From positions 1,054,001 to 1,118,000 of the forward strand of contig CP138932.1 of assembly GCA_047125605.1 (NCBI GenBank): DNA of 64,000 bases. Reading direction: 5' to 3'. Both the position numbers and the translations under genes were made by a program. The stretch's first letter is position 1. Every line of letters starts with the position of its first letter. Positions 1-8,873 of the stretch are shown piece by piece. The notes under the pieces were generated by a model, which was given only the letters and a program-made list of their open reading frames with translations, did not search any database and was not told where the DNA came from. Source of the stretch: JAKVBK01 sp022447275 (lineage in GTDB: Bacteria > Pseudomonadota > Alphaproteobacteria > Rhodobacterales > Rhodobacteraceae).

Positions 1-406
1 CTTCACACGCGTCCCCCAACCCGCGTTTCAAAGAAGGCAGCAGCCAGTCGGGTACATCCGTGACGGGACGTACGCCAGAGGGCACGGATTTTTCAGCCTG
101 CGACAAGGGGGGGGGCGCATGGCCCTGCCCCGTGAACATCTCATCCGGGTCTGTGCCTGCCGCGCGCAGCGCTCCGATCATCAAAGTGCGCCCATCCAAA
201 CTATCCGCCGCACCGCCGCCCAACAGCGCGCAGCTTTGCCGGCAACGCAACACGTCAAACACATGATCGCGAATGGCAGCACGGTCTTTGGAGCCGGCAA
301 AGCGGGAACGGCGCGCCCAGGTTGTCAGGGCCTTTTCGGCCGCAACGCCCACTGCAATCTCATCGAGGATTTCGATGGATGCCGCAATGCGGGCTTCAGG
401 TGTCAT
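1..406 (-). CDS. rsmB: 16S rRNA m5C methyltransferase RsmB-type, N-terminal part (runs off window start)
   Basis: About 135 N-terminal residues are in the window; the rest lies beyond base 1. The start ATG is at 406-404 and the reading frame stays open to the edge. The protein begins MTPEARIAASIEILDEI and continues with EKALTTWARRSRFAGSKDRA, then a TGQGHAPPPLS segment. This matches the alpha-helical NusB-like N-terminal domain of alphaproteobacterial RsmB/NOP-family proteins. The family methylates C967 of 16S rRNA using S-adenosylmethionine. The catalytic methyltransferase domain is not visible, so intactness cannot be judged. Identification rests on recalled family sequence. Confidence 0.75.
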   Translation of the reverse strand, partial: MTPEARIAASIEILDEIAVGVAAEKALTTWARRSRFAGSKDRAAIRDHVFDVLRCRQSCALLGGGAADSLDGRTLMIGALRAAGTDPDEMFTGQGHAPPPLSQAEKSVPSGVRPVTDVPDWLLPSLKRGLGDACE

Positions 407-429
407 TGCAAGCCTCCCATTTTTCACAA

Positions 430-1430
430 GCTGCGAGATATCGGACTGCGCAGATCATTGCCCATGCTGCCGCCCCGCGATCACGCCACAGAGTTCCTCG
501 AGACCGCGCGTCCGACCGATCAAGGGATAGCCGGGATACTCATTGGCCGCCAGATCGGCCAGCAGCGGGCGTATTGGGTCGTCCGGATTTATGTACAGAC
601 TCAGCCCCCAAAGCTTTAACTGTGGGCATTACCTCCTGCAGTAAGGGCATGAAACCACGACGCAAATCATCGGGTGTCGGGCTTTCCCAAGGTGCAAGAA
701 CCTGTCGCAGCCCTGCCGCATCACAGCGCGCATACGCACCGGGCAAGCCAGACATGATCGAAGTCAGCAGTTGCGCACGCCCATCATCACCCATGGAATC
801 TGACGGGCGCTCGGCTATAGCGCAGGCCTCCAGCGTTTGATCTGCCCCAGCGTTGGTGCGTTCAAGCATGTGAATGTCAAAACAGGCCATCTCGGCAGCA
901 TCATAGCGCAAGCAATGCCCTCCGGCATCAAACGGCGCGTCTAGGCGGATGCGCGTCTACTCCAGAACCGGCATGAAGGTGCAGCACACCTTATGCACAG
1001 CCTCGGCCGTCAGATTGGCAAGCGACTGTCGATGGTTGGCAAACATGCCGCCCAGCTTGCCCTGCCCGCGCTACATGTCTTCATGGACCAGCAGGCTTTC
1101 ACCAACCGCCGAATGCATGTTGCCGGGCGCGCCCACGATCAGTACCTTGCGCCGCGAGATCTCTTCGCGAGGCCACACCTCGCCATAGAGGATGTCATGC
1201 AGCGCCATGACGACGACGCGCGCCCCCGTCTGGGCAACCTCTTCAAGCCCGATCGCGCCGCGAGCTGCTAACCAGCGTCAGCTTTCCAACATGCCCAACT
1301 CCACCGCTTTGGTGAGATCAACTCGCACAGTGAGAAGCCGCGCGGCAATGCGGATATCGCTTACAGGTGCCCAGTATATCCACTTGGCCCTTGCGGGAGG
1401 CAGTAAAAAGGCCTTGGGTAGGATGGGTTA
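430..1430 (-). pseudogene. Decayed unidentified gene with stops and frameshifts
   Basis: Read on the minus strand, several protein-like blocks follow each other but not in one frame. A block ARLLTVRVDLTKAVELG sits near 1340-1290, then VVVMALHDILYGEVWP and KVLIVGAPGNMHSAVGE near 1230-1100. It is followed by in-frame stops after LLVHEDM and after FMPVLE. The 911-540 stretch then stays open for 123 codons (with SGLPGAYARCDAAGLRQVLA). The apparent C-terminus (INPDDPIRPLLADLAANEYP, then a GRTRGLEELCG segment) is in another frame from about 615 to 435. At least two stops and one frameshift break the frame. I do not recognise the family; one block looks like a beta-strand and glycine turn of a Rossmann-like fold, but that is weak. 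Confidence 0.45.
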
Positions 1431-1446
1431 AACGGGGGGGTCAGAC

Positions 1447-2067
1447 ATGGCCAAAGTTCTGCTTTACTATGCGCATCCAGGTCACAAGTATTCGCGGGCG
1501 AATGCGGCTTTGGCCGAAGCCGCTCAGGCCGTTGCGGGCAGCACCGGTGACCTCAGCTTTGTGGATCTCTATGCGCGATATCCACGCCACAACATCAAAG
1601 TCGATGCAGAACAAGACAACTTGCGCGCCCATGACGTGATCCTGTTCCAGTTTCCAATGTTCTGGTATTCAACTCCGTCCATAATCAAAGAATGGCAGGA
1701 TCTGGTGTTGGAGCATGGCTTCGCTTACGGGGCTGGTGGCACGGCCCTGAAAGGCAAGCGAATGATGCTGGCCATTACGACCTCCGGTCCTGAAGAAGCC
1801 TATTCGCCGCAGGGCTACCAGAACCACACCTTGCGCACCTTCCTCTCGCCACTGCAGCAGACAGCGCATCTTTGCAACATGCGCTTTCTTGCGCCCTATG
1901 TACTTTACGGCGCTTTGAAATCTTCGCTCTCAGAGGGGATCCGGCCACATGCGGAAGGGTATCGCAAATTACTGCACGCGCTGATCGGAGATCGTCTCGA
2001 CGAGGCCGCTGCCGAACAAGCCGAAACATTGCACCACGACACATTGCCCCTGATTGAGAAGGCCTGA
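1447..2067 (+). CDS. NAD(P)H-dependent FMN oxidoreductase, KefF/MdaB-like (flavodoxin fold)
   Basis: A 206-residue soluble protein of the flavodoxin-like quinone reductase family. The first beta-strand and loop AKVLLYYAHPGHKYSRANAA is the flavin-phosphate region. FQFPMFWYSTPSIIKEWQD is the diagnostic F-P-x-x-W/Y-x-x-P-x-x-K-x-W-x-D segment of KefF and modulator-of-drug-activity proteins, and the SGPEEAY segment follows as expected. A purine-rich GGGGGGTCAG stretch precedes the ATG. It ends three bases before the KefC-like antiporter. In the KefFC/KefGB systems such a protein is the ancillary subunit that activates the K+ efflux antiporter, so the pair probably acts together. The family is clear; the activating role is inferred from neighbourhood. 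Confidence 0.85.
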   Translation: MAKVLLYYAHPGHKYSRANAALAEAAQAVAGSTGDLSFVDLYARYPRHNIKVDAEQDNLRAHDVILFQFPMFWYSTPSIIKEWQDLVLEHGFAYGAGGTALKGKRMMLAITTSGPEEAYSPQGYQNHTLRTFLSPLQQTAHLCNMRFLAPYVLYGALKSSLSEGIRPHAEGYRKLLHALIGDRLDEAAAEQAETLHHDTLPLIEKA

Positions 2068-2070
2068 TCC

Positions 2071-4110
2071 ATGACAGATTTCCTGCTGCTTGCCTTTATC
2101 TTCCTGGTGGCCGGTGTTGTCGCCGTCCCAATTGCCACCCGGCTCGGGCTGGGCTCTGTACTGGGATACTTGATTGCAGGAATTGTTATCAGCCCGGCGC
2201 TGGCGGCGATCGGTGTTGACGTAATTTCGATCCAGCACTTTGCCGAGTTTGGCGTTGTGATGATGCTGTTTCTCGTTGGGCTTGAGCTTGAGCCAAGGAT
2301 GCTTTGGCAGATGCGGGCGAGGCTGCTGGGCTTGGGCGGCCTTCAGGTGCTGGGCACGACAGCTATCATAACGGGCGTTGCCATGGCCTTTGGGCAGCCT
2401 TGGACAATCGCTTTGGCAATTGGCGCGGTGCTGGCGCTGTCTTCCACAGCGATCGTGCTGCAAACGCTCAATGAAAAAGGGCTGATGAAAAGCGACGGCG
2501 GGCAATCCAGCTTTTCTGTTCTTCTGTTTCAGGACATCGCTGTTATCCCGATGCTGGCGCTGATCCCTCTTCTGGCTCTGCCAGAGTTGACGGATCTCGC
2601 CACCAGCACAGGCGGCGCCCATGACACCGTTGCCGCCGCCCATGGCGCCGAGACGTCCCATGCCACGGCCACGACCCACTCGGATGCAGGCCACTCGGAT
2701 GCTGGCCACGGGGATGGCCACGGTGACGGACATGGGGATGGGCACGGCGCGTCCCTCAGCCTCGTGGACGGTCTCAATGGCTGGCAAACAACCCTGGTGA
2801 CACTGGCCGCCATCGGGGCCGTGATCTTGGGTGGGGTCTATCTTACCCATCCCATTTTCCGCTTTATCGCCATGGCCGGGCTGCGAGAGCTGTTCACGGC
2901 GACCGCGCTGCTGTTCGTGATCGGGATTGCACTGCTGATGTCTCTGGTCGGCCTGTCGCCCGCCCTAGGCACGTTCTTGGCAGGGGTCGTTCTAGCAAAC
3001 AGCGAGTATCGCCACGAGCTTGAAAGCGATATCGATCCCTTCCGCGGCCTCCTCTTGGGCCTGTTTTTCATGACCGTTGGGGCCGGGATCAACTTCGGGC
3101 TGCTGTCGGCCAATATCACGATGATCCTCGCACTCACCCTCGGCTTGATGCTTATGAAAGGCCTCGTGCTGCTGGTACTGGCATGGATGTTTAAGCTGCA
3201 AGGTGCGGATAAGTGGCTGTTGGCGCTTGGGCTGGCACAGGCTGGTGAGTTTGGCTTCGTGCTGCTGTCCTTCACGGTTGCCAATAATGTGATCCCCGGC
3301 CCCATCGCCGACCAACTGCTGCTGATTGTTGCCCTGTCCATGCTGCTCACCCCTGCCCTGTTCATTTTCTACGACCGGGTCATTGTTCCACGCGCGGAAA
3401 CCGCGCAGGAACGCGAAGCCGATGAAATCGATGAAAAGAGCGACATCATCATTGCCGGCCACGGGCGGTTTGGCGGCATCGTCAACCGCATGCTGCGCGC
3501 GGCGGGCTATCAGCCAACGGTACTCGACTATAGCGCTGCTCAACTTGTTCGACTGCGTGCCTTCGGTTTGCGTGTCTTTTTCGGCGATGCTAGCCGGCCT
3601 GACCTGCTTCATGCAGCAGGTATCGAGAACGCCAAGCTGGTGGTGGTGGCCATCGATGGCAAGGAGCAAATCACGGAACTGGTTCGTCATATCGCGCGCC
3701 ACTACCCCCACGTGCATGTTGTTGCCCGCGCCGTTGATCGCGCGCATGTCTATGATCTCTATGCGGCGGGCTGTCGGGACATCATCCGTGAGACGTTTGA
3801 CAGCAGCGTGCGCGCGGGCCGCAGCGCCTTTGAGGCGCTTGGCATGCACCCCTTTGAGGCAGAACAAACCGCCCGACATTTCGTGAATGATGACCGGGCC
3901 GCGCTTGCGGCGCTCGCCGAAGTCTATGACCCAAACCTGCCTCTGGATGAAAACCCCGCCTATGTGGCTCGGTCCAAGGAGCTTATACAGGAGCGGGAAG
4001 CTCAGATCTTCGGCACGGGACAGGCTTTTGCGCAGGAAACGGATCGCGGCTGGGCGCCCCCCAGCATTCAGGACCTTGAGGCCGAGGAAAACCGCGCTGT
4101 AGAAGGCTGA
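2071..4110 (+). CDS. KefB/KefC-type K+/H+ antiporter (CPA2) with RCK domain and His-rich loop
   Basis: A 679-residue inner-membrane antiporter. Residues 1-about 440 form the multi-span Na+/H+ exchanger-like domain, including LFLVGLELEP and the FSVLLFQDIAVIP segment usual in KefB/C. Residues about 450-570 are a TrkA-N/RCK NAD-binding domain with GHGRFGG as the dinucleotide loop, followed by VFFGDASRPDLLHAAGI. Family members export K+ in exchange for H+ when glutathione adducts accumulate. Between two membrane segments, residues about 184-226 form an extra hydrophilic loop with nine histidines in a repeated H-G-D-G pattern. That loop is absent from E. coli KefC and looks like a metal-binding insertion. 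The ancillary reductase gene lies directly upstream, three bases away. Exact ion specificity is not proved. Confidence 0.9.
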   Translation: MTDFLLLAFIFLVAGVVAVPIATRLGLGSVLGYLIAGIVISPALAAIGVDVISIQHFAEFGVVMMLFLVGLELEPRMLWQMRARLLGLGGLQVLGTTAIITGVAMAFGQPWTIALAIGAVLALSSTAIVLQTLNEKGLMKSDGGQSSFSVLLFQDIAVIPMLALIPLLALPELTDLATSTGGAHDTVAAAHGAETSHATATTHSDAGHSDAGHGDGHGDGHGDGHGASLSLVDGLNGWQTTLVTLAAIGAVILGGVYLTHPIFRFIAMAGLRELFTATALLFVIGIALLMSLVGLSPALGTFLAGVVLANSEYRHELESDIDPFRGLLLGLFFMTVGAGINFGLLSANITMILALTLGLMLMKGLVLLVLAWMFKLQGADKWLLALGLAQAGEFGFVLLSFTVANNVIPGPIADQLLLIVALSMLLTPALFIFYDRVIVPRAETAQEREADEIDEKSDIIIAGHGRFGGIVNRMLRAAGYQPTVLDYSAAQLVRLRAFGLRVFFGDASRPDLLHAAGIENAKLVVVAIDGKEQITELVRHIARHYPHVHVVARAVDRAHVYDLYAAGCRDIIRETFDSSVRAGRSAFEALGMHPFEAEQTARHFVNDDRAALAALAEVYDPNLPLDENPAYVARSKELIQEREAQIFGTGQAFAQETDRGWAPPSIQDLEAEENRAVEG

Positions 4111-4146
4111 TCACAAAAGCCCACCCAACAAGCAAGACGCATCGTA

Positions 4147-5250
4147 TCAGGGCGTGTTGTACCGTCTGCCAGGTTTCGCGCGCAGGGCTTTGCGGGCAGC
4201 TTTCCCCTTGGGCCCTCGCTTGCCGCTTCGCGTCGAAAGCGACGCGGAATTGATGGCTTCCTCTTCTGTTAGCCTGCGCCAACGGGCCAAGCGTTCCGGA
4301 TCAACCGATCCTGCCTCAACCGCTGCGCGCACAGCGCAGCCAGGTTCCGCCCGGTGGCTGCAATCGCGGAATTTGCACTGTGCCGCCAGATCTTCGAGAT
4401 CTGCAAACAGCCCAGAAATGCCTGACGCGGCATCAGTCAATTGCAATTCCCGCATACCGGGCGTGTCCATCACGAGACCACCTTCCGGAAGCAGGTGAAT
4501 GCGACGGCTGGTGGTGGTATGGCGGCCCCGAGCATCATCTTCGCGAATGGCCTGTGTTGCGATTTTGCCGTGTCCAATCAGAGCATTGGTCAATGTGGAT
4601 TTCCCCACTCCGGACGACCCCAGAAACCCAATCGTCTGTCCAGGCTTGCACCAGGGCGCGAGTACCTCGCGCGGCTCCTGCGAGCGGGCATTCACACTCA
4701 GCACTTCAACATCCGGCGAAATCCTTGCCGCCGCTGACACATAGCCCTCGGCTTCCGCGGCCAGATCGGGCTTGGTAAGCAAGATCACAGGGGTAATTTC
4801 GGCCTCAAGCACCAGAGCGATGTAGCGCTCAAGCCGGGCGATGTTGAAATCTTGATTACAGGAAGAAACAATGAAGGCCGTATCAATGTTGGCCGCTATT
4901 AGTTGCACTTTAAGCTCTTTGCCGGGCGCACGGCGCTTGAGCAGGCTCTTTCGCGCTAGAAGCTTACTCTGAGACGGATCGCTCTGATCCAGCAACAACC
5001 AGTCGCCCACGGTTACGTCCGAACGCGGCGCCAAAATCTGATCAAACCCGTCCCCGGCCACATGCACGCCACTGCGGCGGATTTCTACAATGCGAGCCGG
5101 TGGTGTTTGTGCGAGTTTACTGACAGTTACCTGAGCACGGAAAAATGGGTGCCAGCCAAGATTGTCCAAGAAAGACTCTCCAAAAAGCTCGCCTACGGTC
5201 TGCAATCCAGCTGCGTTGGTGTTGTTTTGCGTTCTGTTATTCGCCACCAT
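4147..5250 (-). CDS. rsgA: Ribosome small-subunit-dependent GTPase A
   Basis: A 367-residue protein starting at ATG 5250, preceded by GGTGGG; a GTG twelve bases upstream is an alternative. It shows the order of a circularly permuted GTPase: an N-terminal OB-fold (residues about 40-110), then G4 as LLTKPD, then G1 as GSSGVGKSTLTNALIG, then a TTS switch and DTPGMREL as G3. The C-terminal zinc-binding domain has the C-x4-C-x-H-x5-C arrangement in CKFRDCSHRAEPGCAV. RsgA helps late 30S maturation by releasing factors and checking the decoding centre. The tail is basic (KRGPKGKAARKALRAKPGRR), fitting RNA contact. The gene converges with the antiporter gene and is probably transcribed alone. Confidence 0.93.
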   Translation of the reverse strand: MVANNRTQNNTNAAGLQTVGELFGESFLDNLGWHPFFRAQVTVSKLAQTPPARIVEIRRSGVHVAGDGFDQILAPRSDVTVGDWLLLDQSDPSQSKLLARKSLLKRRAPGKELKVQLIAANIDTAFIVSSCNQDFNIARLERYIALVLEAEITPVILLTKPDLAAEAEGYVSAAARISPDVEVLSVNARSQEPREVLAPWCKPGQTIGFLGSSGVGKSTLTNALIGHGKIATQAIREDDARGRHTTTSRRIHLLPEGGLVMDTPGMRELQLTDAASGISGLFADLEDLAAQCKFRDCSHRAEPGCAVRAAVEAGSVDPERLARWRRLTEEEAINSASLSTRSGKRGPKGKAARKALRAKPGRRYNTP

Positions 5251-5434
5251 AAAGCAACCCACCCGAGATGAAACATTCCAACTTGATCAGATTTTGACTG
5301 CCTGCGACACTCAAAATGCAGAGTACACAGACGAACCGGCCAAGATTCACCTTTATTTTTGGCCGACAGCCAGATAAACACTATCGTCGATCATTTCGCG
5401 AAACCTTCACGAGATCGCCTGAGCCCGTAGATCA

Positions 5435-6193
5435 ATGCCGAACCAACACCACGACGACTGGCCCATCATCATAATATCACTCCCCGACGCTTTTGAACGA
5501 CGCCAGCGTATCACTCAACAATTAAACGGGTTAGATCTTCCCTTCACAATTTTCAATGCGATTGACGGCCGCCATGGATTGCCGATTGAATATGAGTCCA
5601 TGATAGACCGTGCACCGGAACGGTCGCGTCTAGGCAGACAGATGTCTGACGCAGAATGTGCATGCGCCCTATCTCATCAGGCAGTCTACCGTCAAATTAT
5701 AGACAATAACCTACACGGAGCAATTGTACTGGAGGATGATGCAATACTTACTCCACTGTTCAGTAAATTTTTGGCGGTAAAAGGGTACACCACTGCTAAT
5801 CTGATACAACTGGATCATCTTGATGGACGCGTTTTGAGGTTTGGAAAAAAACACTGTTTGGGTGCAGGAATTCAACTGAAAAGTGCCGCGGCAAACGCGA
5901 GCTTAACCACCGGCTATTCTATCAGCTGGAATGGAGCCAAGTACATTTTACAAAAAAGCCTCCCGCTCCGCGGAACAGCAGATTGGCCTTGCGACATCAC
6001 TGTTCTAGGCTCGATGCTTGCGCTTCCCCGGATAGTTCATCATCCAGACCCCTCTGAAGAAAATTCCTACATTGAGCCACAAAGGTCATTAGTATCACAA
6101 CCACAAAAGACTAAAACGAGTAATGGTCGCTTCTTTTACAAATCATACTGGAAGCGTTGGTGGTTTAAACGAACAACACGTCGAGTATCTTGA
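5435..6193 (+). CDS. Glycosyltransferase family 25 protein (LPS/surface glycan)
   Basis: A 252-residue protein with the GT25 signature. The N-terminus PIIIISLPDAFERRQRI followed by FTIFNAIDGRHGL is the usual I-x-L-x-x-x-x-x-R opening. ECACALSHQAVYRQI and then AIVLEDDAIL provide the acidic E-D-D motif that binds the sugar nucleotide and metal. Family members are often beta-galactosyl or glucosyl transferases of lipooligosaccharide, acting on the cytoplasmic face of the inner membrane; donor and acceptor cannot be read here. It is the first gene of an AT-richer stretch with weaker codon bias than the flanking housekeeping genes, which suggests acquisition by transfer. Its 3' end lies 10 bases before the next start. 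Confidence 0.85.
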   Translation: MPNQHHDDWPIIIISLPDAFERRQRITQQLNGLDLPFTIFNAIDGRHGLPIEYESMIDRAPERSRLGRQMSDAECACALSHQAVYRQIIDNNLHGAIVLEDDAILTPLFSKFLAVKGYTTANLIQLDHLDGRVLRFGKKHCLGAGIQLKSAAANASLTTGYSISWNGAKYILQKSLPLRGTADWPCDITVLGSMLALPRIVHHPDPSEENSYIEPQRSLVSQPQKTKTSNGRFFYKSYWKRWWFKRTTRRVS

Positions 6194-6203
6194 GGAGCAC
6201 ACC

Positions 6204-7033
6204 GTGCGAACCAAAATCATATTACAAGACACAATTCCTGGCGCGAAACCACGTGACAGCTTTCTAAAATTCTTTCGACGAAAAAACGCTAATCGCTACA
6301 GGTATGGTCGAATATCTGCACTTGAACGTTCGGTTTTGGCTCACACTATTGTCACACAAGATCGTAAACTCGTCTTTATAAAAAATTCCAAGTCAGGATG
6401 TACAACCGTTGCCCATCTGTTATTTCAATATGATTGGGGCGTAATCAATAATGGTGAAATTCATCAAAATCAACTTACGTTACGCGGCGACATAGACCAT
6501 TGGGAAGAAGTGTCCAACGCACTAAGGACACGGTTTTCCTTTTCTACAGTCCGACACCCTGAAAAACGCACAGTCTCTGGATTCTATGATTTCTTCATAA
6601 AAAAGGGAACCCTGAAATGTCTAAACATATTTCAGGCGTGGAAGCACTTGGGTTTTCGAAGAAGGCTGATATTAGCTACCGCTTTGACGTATTTTTAGAC
6701 TGTCTAGAAGCTGCGCTCACATTTTCCCCAGTGAAGACCGACCGCCATTTTAGACCACAGTTTATTAACCTCGGCTCCGGTTTTTTTCAGCTAAATTATG
6801 TGGCAAAAATTGAAACACTTGCACAAGACCTGCAGAAAATATCAGATGCTTCAGGACTCAAGCTCCCTAGCATCGAAACAATTAAGCAAGAGAAGAGAAA
6901 TTCTTCAGGGTCTTCCAGTTTTTCACCAAATCGCCTTCAAAGAAAAAAGATTGAGACTATGTTTGCCAGAGACTACGAACTATATGGCTACTACCCCCCA
7001 CACTCACATATTGATACAAAACAAGGATTATAA
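6204..7033 (+). pseudogene. Sulfotransferase family 2 protein, split by a -1 frame change at an A6 tract
   Basis: The start is a GTG at 6204 behind a GAGGAG ribosome site. The first frame (to a stop ending at 6698) carries the 5'-phosphosulfate loop region KLVFIKNSKSGCTTVAHLLF and the 3'-phosphate region STVRHPEKRTVSGFYDF of PAPS-dependent sulfotransferases. Homology then continues in the -1 frame from 6605 to 7033, with ISYRFDVFLD, DRHFRPQFINL and YVAKIETLAQDL. Joined, the halves give a normal-length protein of about 275 residues. The switch falls at A AAA AAG (6599-6605), followed by a hairpin. It may be a broken gene, a sequencing error in the A tract, or programmed frameshifting. An ATG at 6617 with AAGGGA upstream could also restart the second half. 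The predicted role is sulfation of a surface glycan. Confidence 0.75.
6599..6636 (+). other. Candidate -1 ribosomal frameshift signal (slippery heptamer plus stem-loop)
   Basis: The heptamer AAAAAAG at 6599-6605 is in the zero frame as A-AAA-AAG. This is the slippery sequence used by E. coli dnaX and by several transposase genes. A five-base spacer follows, then CCTGAAAT (6611-6618) and ATTTCAGG (6629-6636), perfect 8-bp arms around a 10-base loop. Slippage by one base here fuses the two sulfotransferase halves. There is no obvious Shine-Dalgarno-like stimulator upstream of the heptamer. The elements are seen directly; function is inferred and the stem is AU-rich, so only moderately stable. 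Confidence 0.45.
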
Positions 7034-7970
7034 TATTTAAGAAATAAGGAAAAATTTAGCAAATTATTGCGCTCCAAGATGCACTTGATGCCATGCAATT
7101 ACACTTCTATTTACATAAGTTTGGACAATCCGATGAAAAGCCCAGCACTTCAAGTGGCATTAACGTGAAGTTACAAGCAGCGGTCCACGTACAAAGATTT
7201 CGGGTAGATCTTGATGCCATGGCACTTTGGGCGCTTTTGCTGCCCTTTTAATTACAGAATTTTGGGTGACAAAAATTCCAAAATTTTTCGGTTATTGCAG
7301 AATCGATAATTTCTTTAACTTCGAGAAATCGCGTCTCATCTTTCGACAATAGAGTTCTGCATTCAGACGGCCAGCAAAATTCCACTCTACTCGACAGCGT
7401 CCGAGAGCTATGGTTTAGTACAAATCTGGCAACTGGCCCAGGCTGTCTGGATAATCACTATTTGCCACCCTCCACTCCAAGTTGCGCGGCGATTATTCTT
7501 ACAACCATAAGCCCAAAAAAATCATCGAATCGCGGGAGTTGCAATGCGATATGGAATTTTAAATGCGCAGAGCGAGGCTTATGTTTCGACAGAAATGCAT
7601 AGAGTTGCTCGATTAAGTCGTCGCTTTCTAGAGCCTATCATTCGTGAATAGTTTGAAATAGCATCCACCGCTTAGTCAAACAGCTCCCCATGGAATAAGC
7701 CCTCCCTCAAAAGCCAACTCCCGCCCATCCAGTTTATTGGCTTTCTTGTTTCCATCACGGGTTTGCGGCACCTATACTTGATTGCGTTCCTACACTCTTT
7801 TCTAAATCGCCTGCAGGCAGAATGGATTTTGGGCCGCTTACTAGCTCACGGCCAAGCAGTTTGGTGTGTCCTTCCCAAAAATTTATATCTCGTGGATCTG
7901 GGAACTTGGAAACTTTCCATTTGGCTGGTGCTCCATACAGTTTGCATATAGCTAGGGGCTTGAGCACGCG
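7034..7970 (+). other. AT-rich gap with no recognisable gene
   Basis: About 940 bases with stops scattered through all frames. The one readable stretch, around 7070-7250, could encode roughly 60 codons but has no convincing start or known motif. The 12-mer CTTGATGCCATG occurs twice (near 7086 and 7212). The region lies between polysaccharide genes and may hold debris of lost glycosyltransferase genes, but no homology could be recognised by eye. Confidence 0.5.
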
Positions 7971-8873
7971 ATGGTGCTGCTAGCGATTGAACGGTCTATG
8001 TCCACAAGAATCTCTATTGTGATCCCAACCCACCGCCGGCCGAAATTGCTCCGAAGGGCGCTCAAATCGGCATTGGCTTTTTGTGGCAGCGTGGATGAAA
8101 TTCTTGTCGTTTCAGATCACGATTCGAGCGCGCGCCATAGCCTATCGGACATAGTAGACCATCGTGTGAGAGTTTTGGAGAATAATGAGCAGAGAGGCGC
8201 TTCGGCTACAAGAAACGCTGGCATCACTTCATCGACAGGGCATACGGTGTTGTTTCTCGACGATGATGATGAACTGCTAAGTGGGTACATATCGCGTATC
8301 CTCACTTCCGTGGATCATCATGATGCTAAATGGGGCTTTGCCAACCAACTTACTCGCTGGTCTGAGACAGATGCACCACAACCCGACGTTAAGCACCTTC
8401 TGCCGCGTGGTTTTGTAGGCTCAAATTTCCCATTTCGGCGAAAAATTGGGGCCTTGGGCGCTGGATTCTGGGTGCGTCGCGAGCTATTGACTTCCTTAGG
8501 CGCGTTTTGCGCTGAACAATTTGTAGATGAAGATGTGGATCTGTGCTGTCGCCTTATAGCAGATGGCAATCTTCCGTGGTTCGAACCTGAGCCAGCGACT
8601 ATAGTTGACAGAGACGCGACGATCCCGCGGCTTACCAGTATAGACTCAGCCCAGCGTAACGCTGAGTGCTACCTACGAACTTTCAAGCGCAATTATCGAA
8701 CACTGAAAAACGAAGCTGAAGCGGAGGCCTTTTTGGCCATCCGAGCACAGCGCATGATACTTAGGAGTGGAAATAAGGAACTCTTAGATGCTCTCTTGAA
8801 CGAAAATCTTAGTGTTTCCGTACGAGCAAAGTTATGGGGGAAAAGATTGGTCGGTAAGTTGCGAAAACAATAA
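7971..8873 (+). CDS. Glycosyltransferase family 2 (GT-A fold)
   Basis: A 300-residue transferase. After a short lead the sequence ISIVIPTHRRPKLLRRAL opens the nucleotide-sugar binding fold. ASATRNAGITSSTGHTVLFL is followed by DDDDE, the D-x-D type metal site at residues about 98-102. A later D-E-D triad in QFVDEDVDLCCRL fits the catalytic base region of GT2 enzymes. The start at 7971 has AGGGG about 12 bases upstream. An internal ATG at 7998, immediately before STRISIVIP, is an equally likely start and gives a protein nine residues shorter. It lies alone between two gene-poor AT-rich gaps. The probable role is assembly of a surface polysaccharide; the substrate is unknown. Confidence 0.85.
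   Translation: MVLLAIERSMSTRISIVIPTHRRPKLLRRALKSALAFCGSVDEILVVSDHDSSARHSLSDIVDHRVRVLENNEQRGASATRNAGITSSTGHTVLFLDDDDELLSGYISRILTSVDHHDAKWGFANQLTRWSETDAPQPDVKHLLPRGFVGSNFPFRRKIGALGAGFWVRRELLTSLGAFCAEQFVDEDVDLCCRLIADGNLPWFEPEPATIVDRDATIPRLTSIDSAQRNAECYLRTFKRNYRTLKNEAEAEAFLAIRAQRMILRSGNKELLDALLNENLSVSVRAKLWGKRLVGKLRKQ

Noticed and set aside
1969..3879. Minus-strand open frames of 293 and 295 codons opposite the antiporter gene
   Set aside because: Antisense shadows of the antiporter; composition is His/Gln/Arg-rich and no domain is present.
6617..7033. Second sulfotransferase half as an independent gene
   Set aside because: It lacks the PAPS-binding motifs and makes sense only as the continuation of the first half, though restart at ATG 6617 cannot be excluded.
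7755..7967. Minus-strand open frame of 70 codons before the GT2 gene
   Set aside because: Short, no homology recognised and no start signal.
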